IMG/VR virus record: IMGVR_UViG_3300032291_002944
Coordinates: 1 to 64,000 of that record
Length of the DNA: 64,000 bases
DNA from: a virus
Direction: 5' to 3' (one strand)
The stretch's first letter is position 1. Every line of letters starts with the position of its first letter. The notes beneath the pieces were generated by a model that was not told the DNA's origin, ran no database searches, and worked only from the letters and a program-made list of their open reading frames with translations. The translations under genes and the position numbers were made by a program. Positions 48,282-57,811 of the stretch are shown piece by piece.

Positions 48282-49316
48282 TTAGTTATTAGTTATAATA
48301 CATTTTAATACTCCGTCACCATAATCAGCAACTAAATCAAAGGCTTTTTGAATATCTTCAAACTTAAATTCGTGAGAAATAATTTTTTCAATATCTATAT
48401 CACCTGTGTAGTTTTTAACGCAATCTTCTAATGTTTGATTTGAGCGTCTAATATTTTTGATAGTTAATTCTTTTGTTCTCATTCTGTGAGGATTGTAGTT
48501 TACCATATCAGATTCAGGTATACCAATCAATGCGACTTTACCATTTACCGATGCGACATTAATACATCCATCAATTGACTCTGCAGTTCCTCCTGTATCA
48601 ACAGTAATTATTGTACCCATACCATGAGTCATTTCTTTAATTTTTCTGTTGTAATCGTCAGCAAGTAAAAAAGAATCTGTCGCTCCAAATTCTTTTGCAA
48701 AATTAACCCGATAAGGTAATTTGTCTATCATGAAAATATCTTTCAATCCTGCCTTTTTCAAAATAGAAAACATACAAAGTCCTATAGGGCCTGCTCCAAA
48801 TATTGTTGCTGATTCTGTAAACTTAGGTTCAATTAAATTCGCGGTATGTAAACAAACTCCTAAAGGTTCAAGTAAACTCGCCAAATTAAATGACATGGAA
48901 TCAGGAATTTTGGCTAGTTGTAGTTCTTCAACAATAACATAATCTGAAAACGCACCTTGAGCATTTGCGCCCATAAATGTACCTTTTTCACATAAATTAT
49001 GTTTACCTTTCATTGACCAATATGATGTAACACACGGCATTCCAGGTTCAACGGCAACTCTATCTCCTTCTTTAAATTTGGTTGACCCATTACTATCAAC
49101 AATAACTCCTGATGGTTCGTGTCCCATGTACATGGGTAATGGATTTTTAAAAGACCCAAGTCCTCCCTCTTTGAAATAGTGCATATCGGAACCACAAATT
49201 CCAACCGACTTAATTGCGACAAGTATTTGTCCTTCTCTTAATAATGGAATCTCTTCTTCAAAGATTTCAATTTTTCTTATTTGAGTTAACTTTGCTACTC
49301 TGTTTTTCATAATCAA
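48282..49316 (-). CDS. Zinc-type medium-chain alcohol dehydrogenase
   Basis: A 344-residue MDR dehydrogenase. SVGICGSDMHYFK gives the catalytic-zinc Cys, MGHEPSGVIVD the zinc His-Glu, and GAGPIGLC the NAD-binding glycine motif. The structural-zinc Cys loop is reduced (one Cys at HNLCEKGTF), so the second zinc is probably absent. It most resembles sorbitol or threonine dehydrogenases and could oxidise a polyol or sugar alcohol. The start at 49310 (MKNRVAK) is equally possible; either overlaps the aminotransferase gene by about 45-50 nt. Confidence 0.85.
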   Translation of the reverse strand: MIMKNRVAKLTQIRKIEIFEEEIPLLREGQILVAIKSVGICGSDMHYFKEGGLGSFKNPLPMYMGHEPSGVIVDSNGSTKFKEGDRVAVEPGMPCVTSYWSMKGKHNLCEKGTFMGANAQGAFSDYVIVEELQLAKIPDSMSFNLASLLEPLGVCLHTANLIEPKFTESATIFGAGPIGLCMFSILKKAGLKDIFMIDKLPYRVNFAKEFGATDSFLLADDYNRKIKEMTHGMGTIITVDTGGTAESIDGCINVASVNGKVALIGIPESDMVNYNPHRMRTKELTIKNIRRSNQTLEDCVKNYTGDIDIEKIISHEFKFEDIQKAFDLVADYGDGVLKCIITNN

Positions 49317-50430
49317 TTAGTGCTTGTTTTAAAACATCACATATGTAATCAACCTCATCTAAAGATAATTCAGGATACAGCGGTGGGCATATATGATGAT
49401 TACAATAATAATCGGTTTTTGGTAAATTTACATAGGAAAATTGGCTTTTATATAAAGGTTGTTGATGTACAGGTATTTTATAAACCTCACCAGTTAATAT
49501 AATATTTTTTTCTTTACAGTATTTTTTTAACCAAACACTGTCAATTGGCGTCTTAATAATTGCCTTATAATACGAACAAACACCTTTTCCTTTTTGCTTT
49601 AATACAAAGTATTTGGTTTCTTTTAGATTAGTAAAATATCTTTCTAATAACTCAGTTCGTTTACCAATTCTTGAAATAACTCTGTCGCATTCAATACTTC
49701 CTAATAATCCAGTAAATTCATTTATTTTAAAATTGTTACCTCCATCATTAATGATAATACCCCCATCATTGTTATCCCTACCAAAGTTTTTTAAAGACTT
49801 CATTTTTTCATAAAGTTCTTTGTTGTTTGTAGTTATCATTCCACCTTCGCCAGTTGTCATAACTTTTGTTGGAAAAAATGAAAAACATCCGATTGAGCCT
49901 ATAGTCCCTGCTTTGTGTTTTTCATTAACTGAACAATGTGCATGTGCTGCATCTTCAATCAAATGAACTTTATTCTTTTTACATAGGTTAACTATCTTAG
50001 AAATTCTATTAGATATAATCCCTCCAATGTGAACAATTATAACCGCTCCAACTTCAGGATTTAATTTTTTTTCTAAATCATCAGGGCATATTGAAAATGA
50101 ATCTGATTCCATATCAACCAATTCAACAATACCTCCAGCATTTGTGACTGCAACACTTGTTGCGAAGAAAGTGTTTGACGGCATTAAAACTTTTTTACCT
50201 CTAACATCAATTGACTTCAAGGCCAATTCAATTGCCGTAGTTCCATTAGAACAAGCAAGTGTGTACTTTGAGTCAGAAAGTTTGGCGAATTTATTCTCAA
50301 ATTCTTTTACGTATTTAGATTCACCTAATGGTCTATCAGATGATAAAATGTCCCAAGAACCTTTTAAGAATTTTAATTTTGACATAACGTCAAATTTAAG
50401 TTTGAATATAGGTATATTAAAATTTTTCAT
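49267..50430 (-). CDS. DegT/DnrJ/EryC1-type sugar aminotransferase
   Basis: A 387-residue PLP enzyme of the sugar aminotransferase family. SNGTTAIELALKS (phosphate contact), VHLIEDAAHAH (Asp160 to the pyridine N), FSFFPTKVMTTGEGG (Lys189 forms the Schiff base), and the tail QPLYKSQFSYVNLPKT are all conserved. It aminates a keto-sugar nucleotide. The next gene downstream is a dehydrogenase and the next upstream is a LbH acetyltransferase, so an N-acetylated amino sugar is the likely product of this part of the pathway. Confidence 0.9.
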   Translation of the reverse strand: MKNFNIPIFKLKFDVMSKLKFLKGSWDILSSDRPLGESKYVKEFENKFAKLSDSKYTLACSNGTTAIELALKSIDVRGKKVLMPSNTFFATSVAVTNAGGIVELVDMESDSFSICPDDLEKKLNPEVGAVIIVHIGGIISNRISKIVNLCKKNKVHLIEDAAHAHCSVNEKHKAGTIGSIGCFSFFPTKVMTTGEGGMITTNNKELYEKMKSLKNFGRDNNDGGIIINDGGNNFKINEFTGLLGSIECDRVISRIGKRTELLERYFTNLKETKYFVLKQKGKGVCSYYKAIIKTPIDSVWLKKYCKEKNIILTGEVYKIPVHQQPLYKSQFSYVNLPKTDYYCNHHICPPLYPELSLDEVDYICDVLKQALIDYEKQSSKVNSNKKN

Positions 50431-50432
50431 TA

Positions 50433-51077
50433 TTATAAATGTTTTTTTATTTTTGCTGGTACTCCAGCGACCATTGTATGTGATTGAACGTCTTTTGTTA
50501 CAACAGAACCTGCAGCAACAATAGAATCATTTCCTACAGATATCTTTGGAATTAATGTACTACTTGCACCAATGAATGACCCTTGGCCAATATTAACGTA
50601 TCCACATAAAGTTGTGTTTGGTGAAATTTGTGAAAAACTATTAACATTACAATCATGTTCTATAATTGAGCCTGTATTAATAATTGTACAATTATGGATT
50701 GAAGCGTCAATATGAATTACCGCATTTGGACAAATTAAATTTCCATGACCTATTTTTGATGTTTCAATAAGTGATGTGGGATGAATACAATTAATTGGTT
50801 CTTTATTCGTATAATTTTTAATTAACTCATAATGTTTTTTTCGTAATTCATTATCTCCAGTTGCAATGAAATATTCTATGTTTTCGTCTTTTAATGTGTC
50901 CAAAGATTCTTCAACTGTTCGGAATAACCGATTAGTTGTAATTTCATCACAAAAACATTCAACATAACATAATGAGTGATTTGGATGGGTTAGACTAAAA
51001 ATATTTGTCGCAATTTTTGCTCCAGCATTACCCCCAATGATAAAAATTGTTTTTAAAATTCTTTTTACTGTTACCAT
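50433..51077 (-). CDS. NeuD/PglD-like sugar acetyltransferase
   Basis: A 214-residue protein with an N-terminal Rossmann-like part (IFIIGGNAGAKIATNIF) and a C-terminal left-handed beta-helix of hexapeptide repeats (IGHGNLICPNAVIH, NIGQGSFIGASSTLIP, VGNDSIVAAGSVVTKDV). This is the NeuD/PglD layout of acyltransferases that acetylate an amino-sugar nucleotide. It sits next to the aminotransferase gene, matching sequential steps. Confidence 0.86.
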   Translation of the reverse strand: MVTVKRILKTIFIIGGNAGAKIATNIFSLTHPNHSLCYVECFCDEITTNRLFRTVEESLDTLKDENIEYFIATGDNELRKKHYELIKNYTNKEPINCIHPTSLIETSKIGHGNLICPNAVIHIDASIHNCTIINTGSIIEHDCNVNSFSQISPNTTLCGYVNIGQGSFIGASSTLIPKISVGNDSIVAAGSVVTKDVQSHTMVAGVPAKIKKHL

Positions 51078-51078
51078 T

Positions 51079-51909
51079 TTAAATTAATTCTATTGGTAAA
51101 TCTTCATTGAACATTCCCCAATTATCCGAGTTTGTTGTTTCGGCAAAATCTTTAATGATTGAATTTTGGTCTGACATAGGAGGTACAGATTCATCTTCAT
51201 CCCTGTTTCCATTTTTACCGTGATTAAGATGGAAGATGTAATGGTCTAATACTTCAATAGTTGAGTAGTACGAGGCTTTCTTCATAACATTAGTGTCAAT
51301 ACCACAACCAAACAAAACCGACTCTTCAAATCCTTTCATTTGATTCCAAACGTTTTTATGTCCAATTTGATAATCCCCACAACAATTTATTAAAGACCAC
51401 TTATCTTCTTTACTATCAATTATATCTTTTGGCCTATATGAATCTTTATTGTTCCAAATTGAATTATATAACTCTTCATATGATTGAAACCCTAAATGAA
51501 AATTTTCATCCACATCTCTTCTTGAAACGGTATAAAATGTGTTTTCTTTTAAGATAGAATTGTCTAATGGTGTTGAAACAATGTCTATATTGGTTGAAAT
51601 AATATAATCATTTTCAGTTCTTCTTATTGCGATGTTTCTACCAATAGATTCTATAATTGTATAGTTCGCAATATGAGGATATTTTTCAGATAAAAATTTA
51701 TTAGGAACCTGAATATATTTTAACCTTTTAGTATGGGGTAAGTTATTTTTAATGTTAGAAATAACCCCTTCACCATTTTTCGTTTTCCAATCAACAAAAA
51801 TAACTTCATCGTGGTTTTCAATTAAAGACGTGAGTGACATAGTAGTTCTTTTATGTAAATTACCACCGTAATCGTCATTTCTTGAAGTTAAAATTACTGA
51901 TTTTTTCAT
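51079..51909 (-). CDS. Putative GT-A glycosyltransferase
   Basis: A 276-residue protein: SVILTSRNDDYGGNLHKRT, VIFVDWKTK, IRRTENDYIISTNIDIV (DxD-like ID), and GCGIDTNVMKKAS. It resembles GT2-type transferases but lacks a clean DxD, so assignment is moderate. It overlaps the FkbM gene by 1 nt. Confidence 0.68.
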   Translation of the reverse strand: MKKSVILTSRNDDYGGNLHKRTTMSLTSLIENHDEVIFVDWKTKNGEGVISNIKNNLPHTKRLKYIQVPNKFLSEKYPHIANYTIIESIGRNIAIRRTENDYIISTNIDIVSTPLDNSILKENTFYTVSRRDVDENFHLGFQSYEELYNSIWNNKDSYRPKDIIDSKEDKWSLINCCGDYQIGHKNVWNQMKGFEESVLFGCGIDTNVMKKASYYSTIEVLDHYIFHLNHGKNGNRDEDESVPPMSDQNSIIKDFAETTNSDNWGMFNEDLPIELI

Positions 51910-52562
51910 TAGATTAACTTATACAATTTATCACAAAACATTTTACCGTTTACGGAACTTCTATGATGAGTACTATCTTTAATAAATTCAAATCCTTTTG
52001 AAATAATATAATCATTAACTTGAGTTTCAAAATCCGAACCTAAATCGGATACTTCAATAATAATATATTTAAAACTTTTTATACCATCACCAATACCTTC
52101 AAGTACTTGTAATTCAGCACCTTCAGTATCAATGTTTAATAAATCATAATTTGAAAACTCTAATCCTTCTCTTTCAAACAAAGTTTTAATTGTTATTGTT
52201 TTTGTTTTAATAACATCTCCTTGTTGTGGAATTAATGAACTTGAATCAGGGTTACCACGAGGACAATACAAATCTAAATTTAAACCATCAACATTCCAAG
52301 CTGCGTAGTTGTATATTTTTTGACCAAATTTTTCAATTTCATTTTTAAACATTTCATATGAATCTGAATTTGCTTCTAAAAAAATTGAATTTCCTCCACA
52401 ATAATGCGCATATTGTTTTGCCTCCCAAGCATCCCAAGCTCCAATATGTAGAACTCCTTTAGGTGTCCATTCTAAATTATAAAATAAACCTTTGTTGTTT
52501 CCAAAATTATCAGTTCCAACTGGATTGGGGTCTAAGTCCCAAAAAGCTCCGAATAAACTCAT
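51909..52562 (-). CDS. FkbM-family methyltransferase (second copy)
   Basis: A 217-residue protein: VLHIGAWDAWEAKQYAHYCG (SAM loop variant), NSIFLEANSDSYEMF, and FSNYDLLNIDTEGAELQVLEG, the FkbM acidic hallmark. It differs clearly from the copy at 46111, so they probably modify different sugars rather than being a recent duplication. Confidence 0.82.
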   Translation of the reverse strand: MSLFGAFWDLDPNPVGTDNFGNNKGLFYNLEWTPKGVLHIGAWDAWEAKQYAHYCGGNSIFLEANSDSYEMFKNEIEKFGQKIYNYAAWNVDGLNLDLYCPRGNPDSSSLIPQQGDVIKTKTITIKTLFEREGLEFSNYDLLNIDTEGAELQVLEGIGDGIKSFKYIIIEVSDLGSDFETQVNDYIISKGFEFIKDSTHHRSSVNGKMFCDKLYKLI

Positions 52563-52563
52563 A

Positions 52564-53235
52564 TTATTTTCTTCTTAATATTATTTCTTCAGTTGCGTAA
52601 CCAACATTATTAATTTGTAATATTTCCCAATCAGTTGCTTTTTCACGTATCCATTTTTCACTTATAAAAACAACTTTGATTATTTCTTTACCATTCCAAC
52701 TATTAAAATCTGCTTGTTTATTTCCATCATGTTTGTGTTTATTATCATCGTTTAACATTCCATCATACATCACAAAAATACATCCTGGATTTGCAACTTC
52801 TGCTAAATTTTTAAAAACATCTGATTTAAATTCTAAAGGAATATGAGGAAGAACCGCGTTAGTAAACATGAAATCAAATTTAATTGGAAACTTATCAACA
52901 AAACTTTCAGTTAAATCAGATTGAACAAATTTTAACCTTTCAGTCTCATATTGTTTTGCATAATTAATTCTATTGTTAGATAAATCAATTCCATAAGTTT
53001 TTTCAAAAGTTTCACTTAAAACTCTGGTAAAATAGCCTTGAGCACAACCAACATCCAAACAATTTTTATTAACATTTTCATCAATTAAGTTTTTAATTTT
53101 TGGAATTAAATTTTCTTTCATCCAATTTACATCTCTTTCAAGATATCCAGTCTCAGCACCAGGAGTTCCTGCAGGGTTAATCAAACTTTCGTCTTCAAAA
53201 TAATTTTTTAAGGCTTCTTTAATGTTGTGTATCAT
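52564..53235 (-). CDS. Class I SAM-dependent methyltransferase
   Basis: A 223-residue protein with CLDVGCAQGYFTRVLSE (motif I GxGxxG-like DVGCAQG), KTYGIDLSNNRI, KFVQSDLT, FDFMFTNAVLPHI and NPGCIFVMYDGM. A complete Rossmann methyltransferase without extra domains. Substrate unknown; glycan O-methylation fits its neighbours. Confidence 0.85.
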   Translation of the reverse strand: MIHNIKEALKNYFEDESLINPAGTPGAETGYLERDVNWMKENLIPKIKNLIDENVNKNCLDVGCAQGYFTRVLSETFEKTYGIDLSNNRINYAKQYETERLKFVQSDLTESFVDKFPIKFDFMFTNAVLPHIPLEFKSDVFKNLAEVANPGCIFVMYDGMLNDDNKHKHDGNKQADFNSWNGKEIIKVVFISEKWIREKATDWEILQINNVGYATEEIILRRK

Positions 53236-53236
53236 G

Positions 53237-53620
53237 TTATTGGTATTTAATGTACTCTTTTATTTCTCTGATTTCAGAGTCTGTTATTTTATTTATTTGG
53301 TTTTTTAAACTAAATCTTTCATCATTAGTAAAATATACATTTCTCGCCAACTCAACAAATTCTTCATCAAATTTTTTTTCACTTTCTAAAACTCTAAGTT
53401 TATCTTCGATGTCCCAAAGTTTAGAATTAGTTTTAACTAAAATGTTATATAATGTTTCAAGTTCTTTAATATCTAAATAAACTGAAGATAAGTTGTATAA
53501 TAATTCAAATTCTTTATTTATGTATTCTAATTTTTCTTCATTGGTTATTTTTGTTTTTTTTACTTGTAGAATTGATAATTTATCAATTAATTCTCCTACG
53601 CTTACTGGTGTATAAATCAT
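53237..53620 (-). CDS. DUF6165-like protein
   Basis: A 127-residue coiled-coil-like protein starting MIYTPVSVGELIDKLSILQVK. The 'PVSxGELIDKLxIL' start followed by long charged helices matches the DUF6165 family, repeatedly found in glycan and tetratricopeptide-type glycosyltransferase clusters. Function unknown. Confidence 0.72.
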   Translation of the reverse strand: MIYTPVSVGELIDKLSILQVKKTKITNEEKLEYINKEFELLYNLSSVYLDIKELETLYNILVKTNSKLWDIEDKLRVLESEKKFDEEFVELARNVYFTNDERFSLKNQINKITDSEIREIKEYIKYQ

Positions 53621-54321
53621 AATATATAAGTTAAATCTTTATCAAACATGTGTTCTACTTGGTGAAAACTTGGAGGGTCATGTCTTGAATAAACTGTAAC
53701 ATTTTTTAATCCAAGTTTTGTTATAATATATAATATTGAAGTTTCAACAGTATAAATGTGTTTTGCTTTCAATAAAAGTCCTATCCAATCAAATAAGTTA
53801 TCCCAACCAAGATATTCCATCTCAACAGAATTTTCATATTGACCCATATGGATACATGGTTTAGAATCAGGAGGTGAACCAAACATTCTATTAACAAAAA
53901 CAAATTCTTTATCTTGTACTCCAAAATGGTCAATTAATTTTTGTTCCCTTTCAAAATTTCTTTTAAAAGAAAAATGGTCTATCCAATCTGAATAGTCCAT
54001 GTTTAACATCTTGTATTTTGCATGCATTACTGAACAATCAAAATGTCTATCAAAATGTTGAATTGGTAAATAGATTGAGTCGTCTGAAATTTGTTCTGGT
54101 TTACTATACCCCTCCCTGTAAATATTTTTATGAGGAAAGTTATCATTTTCATTTATAAAATTTAATCCATCAATTTTGATGTAATCTTTTATAAATTCAA
54201 ACTGAGGAATTACTGGCCACCAAACTTCATACCCTTTAGAAATACAATCTTTTGCAATTTTTTGACAAAAGAAAATATCTCCAATACCTGCGGGTTGTCT
54301 TATTAAACAAATTTTAGACAT
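53617..54321 (-). CDS. GT9-like glycosyltransferase
   Basis: A 234-residue protein: ICLIRQPAGIGDIFFCQKIA, VWWPVIPQFEF, then FVFVNRMFGSPPD, WIGLLLKAKHIYTVETSILY and VTVYSRHDPPSFHQ. The first strand and the 'GDIF' turn recall the heptosyltransferase/GT9 fold. The late TVETS/ILY piece matches the 'DSG/TE' nucleotide pocket. Activity is inferred. Confidence 0.62.
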   Translation of the reverse strand: MSKICLIRQPAGIGDIFFCQKIAKDCISKGYEVWWPVIPQFEFIKDYIKIDGLNFINENDNFPHKNIYREGYSKPEQISDDSIYLPIQHFDRHFDCSVMHAKYKMLNMDYSDWIDHFSFKRNFEREQKLIDHFGVQDKEFVFVNRMFGSPPDSKPCIHMGQYENSVEMEYLGWDNLFDWIGLLLKAKHIYTVETSILYIITKLGLKNVTVYSRHDPPSFHQVEHMFDKDLTYIL

Positions 54322-55132
54322 AATGAATTAAATAATTTTCATAAATCCAATCATCAAGGACACTGTATTTTTGTACTCTATCATAATTGTCTTTTATTGC
54401 ATCTATTTTAGAATTATATAATTCTTCACTTAAAGTTGAAACATCAAAATTACCATCAAAAAAAATAATTCCATCTGGGTTAAAATAATCCACAACTTTT
54501 TTAGTACCCATATAAATAGGAATAGTACCTGTTGCAAAACAATCTAATATTTTTTCAGTAAAGTAAGTGTCATAGGTATCGTTTTCAACACAGAAAGAAA
54601 AACGGTAGTCTTTTAAACCGATTTCTTTATTTGGAATTTCTTGAATTCCTCTACCAAATACATCAATTTTATCTTGATTTGCCATTGCAAAATCATGTCT
54701 GATTTCATGTTGACTAGTCCATCTTTTATTGGATGTAATCATAGATGCCATTTTAGTTTTTGGATGTACTCCAAATTCTTTAATATAACTACCGTATGCT
54801 GGAGTCCATTTAAATTTGGGACTTAATTGTAATAATTCATCATTATGAGTCCAAATTTGTTCAAATGTTTCAAGTACTGTATCTAAATTATTTTTTATGT
54901 TATCTATTGCACCACCATCAAATTTTCTTGATTCAATAACCCAAAGAAATTTCTTTTTATTTCCACCGTCAACTTTGTGGTCTTCAATTCCTTTAAACAA
55001 ATCGTTATCTAAATAAACCGATATTGGATTGTCATAACTATTAAAACACCATTCAATATGAACTGGTGCTTTGTTCGCAGTTGACCCTTTGTCGTGTGCG
55101 AAATTTCTTGATAACATGTTTAACTTAACCAT
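54314..55132 (-). CDS. GT10-type (alpha-1,3-fucosyltransferase-like) glycosyltransferase
   Basis: A 272-residue protein. The C-terminal half has the GT10 signature: YRFSFCVENDTYDTYFTEK followed by ILDCFATGTIPIYMG, equivalent to the GDP-fucose site of alpha-1,3-fucosyltransferases. The N-terminal half is degenerate, with FLWVIESR and WTHNDELL. The donor is expected to be a GDP-L-sugar. Since the operon encodes a GDP-mannose 3,5-epimerase and no GDP-fucose synthase is seen, GDP-L-galactose is a plausible donor. Confidence 0.8.
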   Translation of the reverse strand: MVKLNMLSRNFAHDKGSTANKAPVHIEWCFNSYDNPISVYLDNDLFKGIEDHKVDGGNKKKFLWVIESRKFDGGAIDNIKNNLDTVLETFEQIWTHNDELLQLSPKFKWTPAYGSYIKEFGVHPKTKMASMITSNKRWTSQHEIRHDFAMANQDKIDVFGRGIQEIPNKEIGLKDYRFSFCVENDTYDTYFTEKILDCFATGTIPIYMGTKKVVDYFNPDGIIFFDGNFDVSTLSEELYNSKIDAIKDNYDRVQKYSVLDDWIYENYLIHYV

Positions 55133-55929
55133 CCGTCTTCGTAATTAACTTCTAATACTGTCCAATATGATTCGTAGATATCTTGGTAGTTTCTTGGACC
55201 TCTTGGGCCAAACCAAATTGAAGGAGCAACTATTTTTTTATTTGGATTAGGGTTTAAGAATGTTCCCCACCATGAGAATGTAGAATTAACCATGATGTGG
55301 TTTTTACATAAAGACATCAACCACATTTCTCTGTAATCAACATCATCAACATATGTTACATTTTCAAACTTTAGGTTTTCTTTAACCCATTCTTTATCAT
55401 CACTAAAAACAAATACGTGAGAATACTCACCAATTTCTTTTAACGCCCTTTCAACATATTTTTCATTTGCAATTGGGTGAATATCAGGATTCATAAAACA
55501 ATCTCCTCTACGAATATGAATTGATAAAGTATTTTCTTGGTTTAATTCAGGATGTTTTTCATACATTTCTTGAATAAATTCTTCTGTTGGTGAAAATATT
55601 TTTCTAATCTCATCGTAATATTCAAAAAAGTTTTTACTGCTTTGAAAATATCCGTCAAATACTGTGTCATGGTCTTTTGCATAAACATCAATGTATTCCC
55701 AAGGTCCTTCACTAACTTTTTCAAATCCGTCAATACTCTCAACAAATTTCATGTTTCTAAAAATATTATCAAGATAGTTTTCTGCTTGTCTCCCTTGCAT
55801 TGGAGTCCATGAATGTGGAACAAAAACTGCTTCTCTGTTTAATTTTTTGGCATGTGCTAAAGCATGTGCCGCTTGGAAAAGTTGATTTCCCAATCCACCC
55901 ATTAAATTACAGGATATTAAATTACTCAT
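55120..55929 (-). CDS. GT11-type (alpha-1,2-fucosyltransferase-like) glycosyltransferase
   Basis: A 269-residue protein with the family's three motifs in order: NLMGGLGNQLFQAAHALAHA (N-terminal loop), LSIHIRRGDC (GDP-fucose-binding HxRRGD), and MVNSTFSWWGTFLNPNP (NSTFSWW). The match is strong. It overlaps the GT10-like gene by 13 nt, so two GDP-L-sugar transferases are translated together. Confidence 0.9.
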   Translation of the reverse strand: MSNLISCNLMGGLGNQLFQAAHALAHAKKLNREAVFVPHSWTPMQGRQAENYLDNIFRNMKFVESIDGFEKVSEGPWEYIDVYAKDHDTVFDGYFQSSKNFFEYYDEIRKIFSPTEEFIQEMYEKHPELNQENTLSIHIRRGDCFMNPDIHPIANEKYVERALKEIGEYSHVFVFSDDKEWVKENLKFENVTYVDDVDYREMWLMSLCKNHIMVNSTFSWWGTFLNPNPNKKIVAPSIWFGPRGPRNYQDIYESYWTVLEVNYEDGWLS

Positions 55930-56654
55930 CTAATTAGTTTTTTTAATTTAGTTTTATTTCTGATTATGTTAGAACATCTTTCTTGTTCTCTGTGTCCTCC
56001 CCCAGTTGCACTACCAATTTTATGGTCGTTGTATGGTGATTCTGCATTATAAACATAATATAATTTTGGTAAAAATCTATAATTTTTGTCTCCTGCTAAT
56101 TCTAATAATGAAAAAGTGTAAGCAACGTCAGCTGCTGATTTAAAATAAGAACCGTCATCATCTCTTAAATAACTATCAGGAATTGCCTTCCATAAAAAAG
56201 TTTTCCAAGTTCTTAAATGAGAAAATCTAAAGGCATCTTTTCTAACTGTTTCAGGATTACATTTTGACGAAAATCCCGAGTCTCCATTAGAGTACATAAA
56301 TGAACCATTAGTTAACCAAACTTGGTCATCGGAATACATATTTCTAATGTCTGAAACAATATCAGAGCTTAATAAAAAATCATCCCCATCAATTTCTATG
56401 ACAATATCTTCATCATCGAATTGAGTAATTAGTTCATTTAAATTTTTTAATTTGAATTTTTTTTCTTGATTAACAATTAATTTAAAACGAGAATCGTCCC
56501 CAATTAATTTTTTAATAACTTCAACTGTATTGTCGGTTGACATATCATCAATTAAATAAACTTCAAAATCTTTATCCGTTTGAGATTTAAGAGTTCTGAT
56601 ACAGTTTTTTATATATTTTTCGGCATTCCAAAAACAACAAACAAATTTTATCAT
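55926..56654 (-). CDS. Family 2 glycosyltransferase
   Basis: A 242-residue GT-A enzyme: IKFVCCFWNAEKYIKNCI, SQTDKDFEVYLIDDMSTDNT (nucleotide loop) and DEDIVIEIDGDDFLL (DGDD metal site), then WKTFLWKAIPDSYLRDDDG. A standard GT2 enzyme. It overlaps neighbours by 4 nt on each side. Confidence 0.88.
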   Translation of the reverse strand: MIKFVCCFWNAEKYIKNCIRTLKSQTDKDFEVYLIDDMSTDNTVEVIKKLIGDDSRFKLIVNQEKKFKLKNLNELITQFDDEDIVIEIDGDDFLLSSDIVSDIRNMYSDDQVWLTNGSFMYSNGDSGFSSKCNPETVRKDAFRFSHLRTWKTFLWKAIPDSYLRDDDGSYFKSAADVAYTFSLLELAGDKNYRFLPKLYYVYNAESPYNDHKIGSATGGGHREQERCSNIIRNKTKLKKLIR

Positions 56655-57811
56655 TGTAAATTAATTACGAATCCTTCAGGTTTTGTACCTTGTTTATAGA
56701 ATTTTAATCTACCATTATAACTTTCTGATAGATAATTTAGTTTAGAACTAATTGCGTCAATCTCAATAACATTTACCATGTATCCTTCGTTTAACAAATC
56801 TATACACAATTGAAATTGTTGAGACTCTTCCAAAATATCGGTTCCTCTTTTGTATGTAATATAGTTCATTACAAATGGATTTGATTTATCTGGATTTAAA
56901 TTAACATAATAATCTTTTAAGAAAGTTGCGTGTTCTTTATTAAACAAATCCACAGTTAATGGTAAATTTAATTCCATACCTAAATTTTTGGCGTAATGAC
57001 CTAACGCTCTATTGTCTCTTGGTAAACATGGCCCACCAAATCCAAATCCATATTTCATATATTTTTTACCAACTCTTGTGTCACCACCGATTGCACTTAA
57101 AACCATATCAATTTCACCTTTGATACCTGCCTTTGTCATGATATCACCCATCATGTTGGCGTAACTGATTTTAGTTGTCAAGAAACAGTTGATACCTATC
57201 TTGGTTATTTCCGCAGCTTTAGATGACATAACATATGCGTTGACAGAAGTTGTTTGTATTTTATTATAAATTTCAATTAACTCATTTGCTAAATCTTGAT
57301 AATCTGTGCCAATTAAAACAATATCTGATTGTTCTAACCCTTTTACAATTTCACCTTGAGCAATAAACTCTGGATTATAAGCAACTTGAATATTAAACAT
57401 ATTCAATCTTTGTTGAATCTGTTCCGTATCACCAGGATTAGTCGTACATCCAATAATAAATTTTTTATTATAAAGTGGTATTTCTAACGCCGAAGCGGTA
57501 TTAAAATTTCCAGAAACTTCAAACACTTTTGACGTGTCATAGTTACCCTCAATAGTTGACGGAGTTGCTACAAATGTAAAAATAGTGTCACAATTTTTTA
57601 TAATTTCTATGTTGTTTGTTGTTGCGCTAAGTTTAGTAGATTCAAACAACATATTTTGTATTAACGGTTCATTTGTAATACAAATTTTTTGGTTAAGATT
57701 GTAAACATAATCTTCTCTAACGTCAGATACTAAAACTTCGTAACCATTTTTTTCACATAATAGAGCAAATGTAAGACCTAACCTACCTGCACCAATTACT
57801 CCTATTTTCAT
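56651..57811 (-). CDS. UDP-glucose/GDP-mannose dehydrogenase family
   Basis: A 386-residue NAD-dependent nucleotide-sugar dehydrogenase: GVIGAGRLG (4-12), SKAAEITKIGINCFLTTKISYAN (K204, N208), and FGFGGPCLPRDNRALG with the nucleophilic Cys262. It oxidises C6 of UDP-glucose, GDP-mannose or a related sugar to the uronate. The C-terminal domain is divergent and shorter than usual. With the epimerase and aminotransferase it completes a varied nucleotide-sugar toolkit. Confidence 0.88.
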   Translation of the reverse strand: MKIGVIGAGRLGLTFALLCEKNGYEVLVSDVREDYVYNLNQKICITNEPLIQNMLFESTKLSATTNNIEIIKNCDTIFTFVATPSTIEGNYDTSKVFEVSGNFNTASALEIPLYNKKFIIGCTTNPGDTEQIQQRLNMFNIQVAYNPEFIAQGEIVKGLEQSDIVLIGTDYQDLANELIEIYNKIQTTSVNAYVMSSKAAEITKIGINCFLTTKISYANMMGDIMTKAGIKGEIDMVLSAIGGDTRVGKKYMKYGFGFGGPCLPRDNRALGHYAKNLGMELNLPLTVDLFNKEHATFLKDYYVNLNPDKSNPFVMNYITYKRGTDILEESQQFQLCIDLLNEGYMVNVIEIDAISSKLNYLSESYNGRLKFYKQGTKPEGFVINLQ

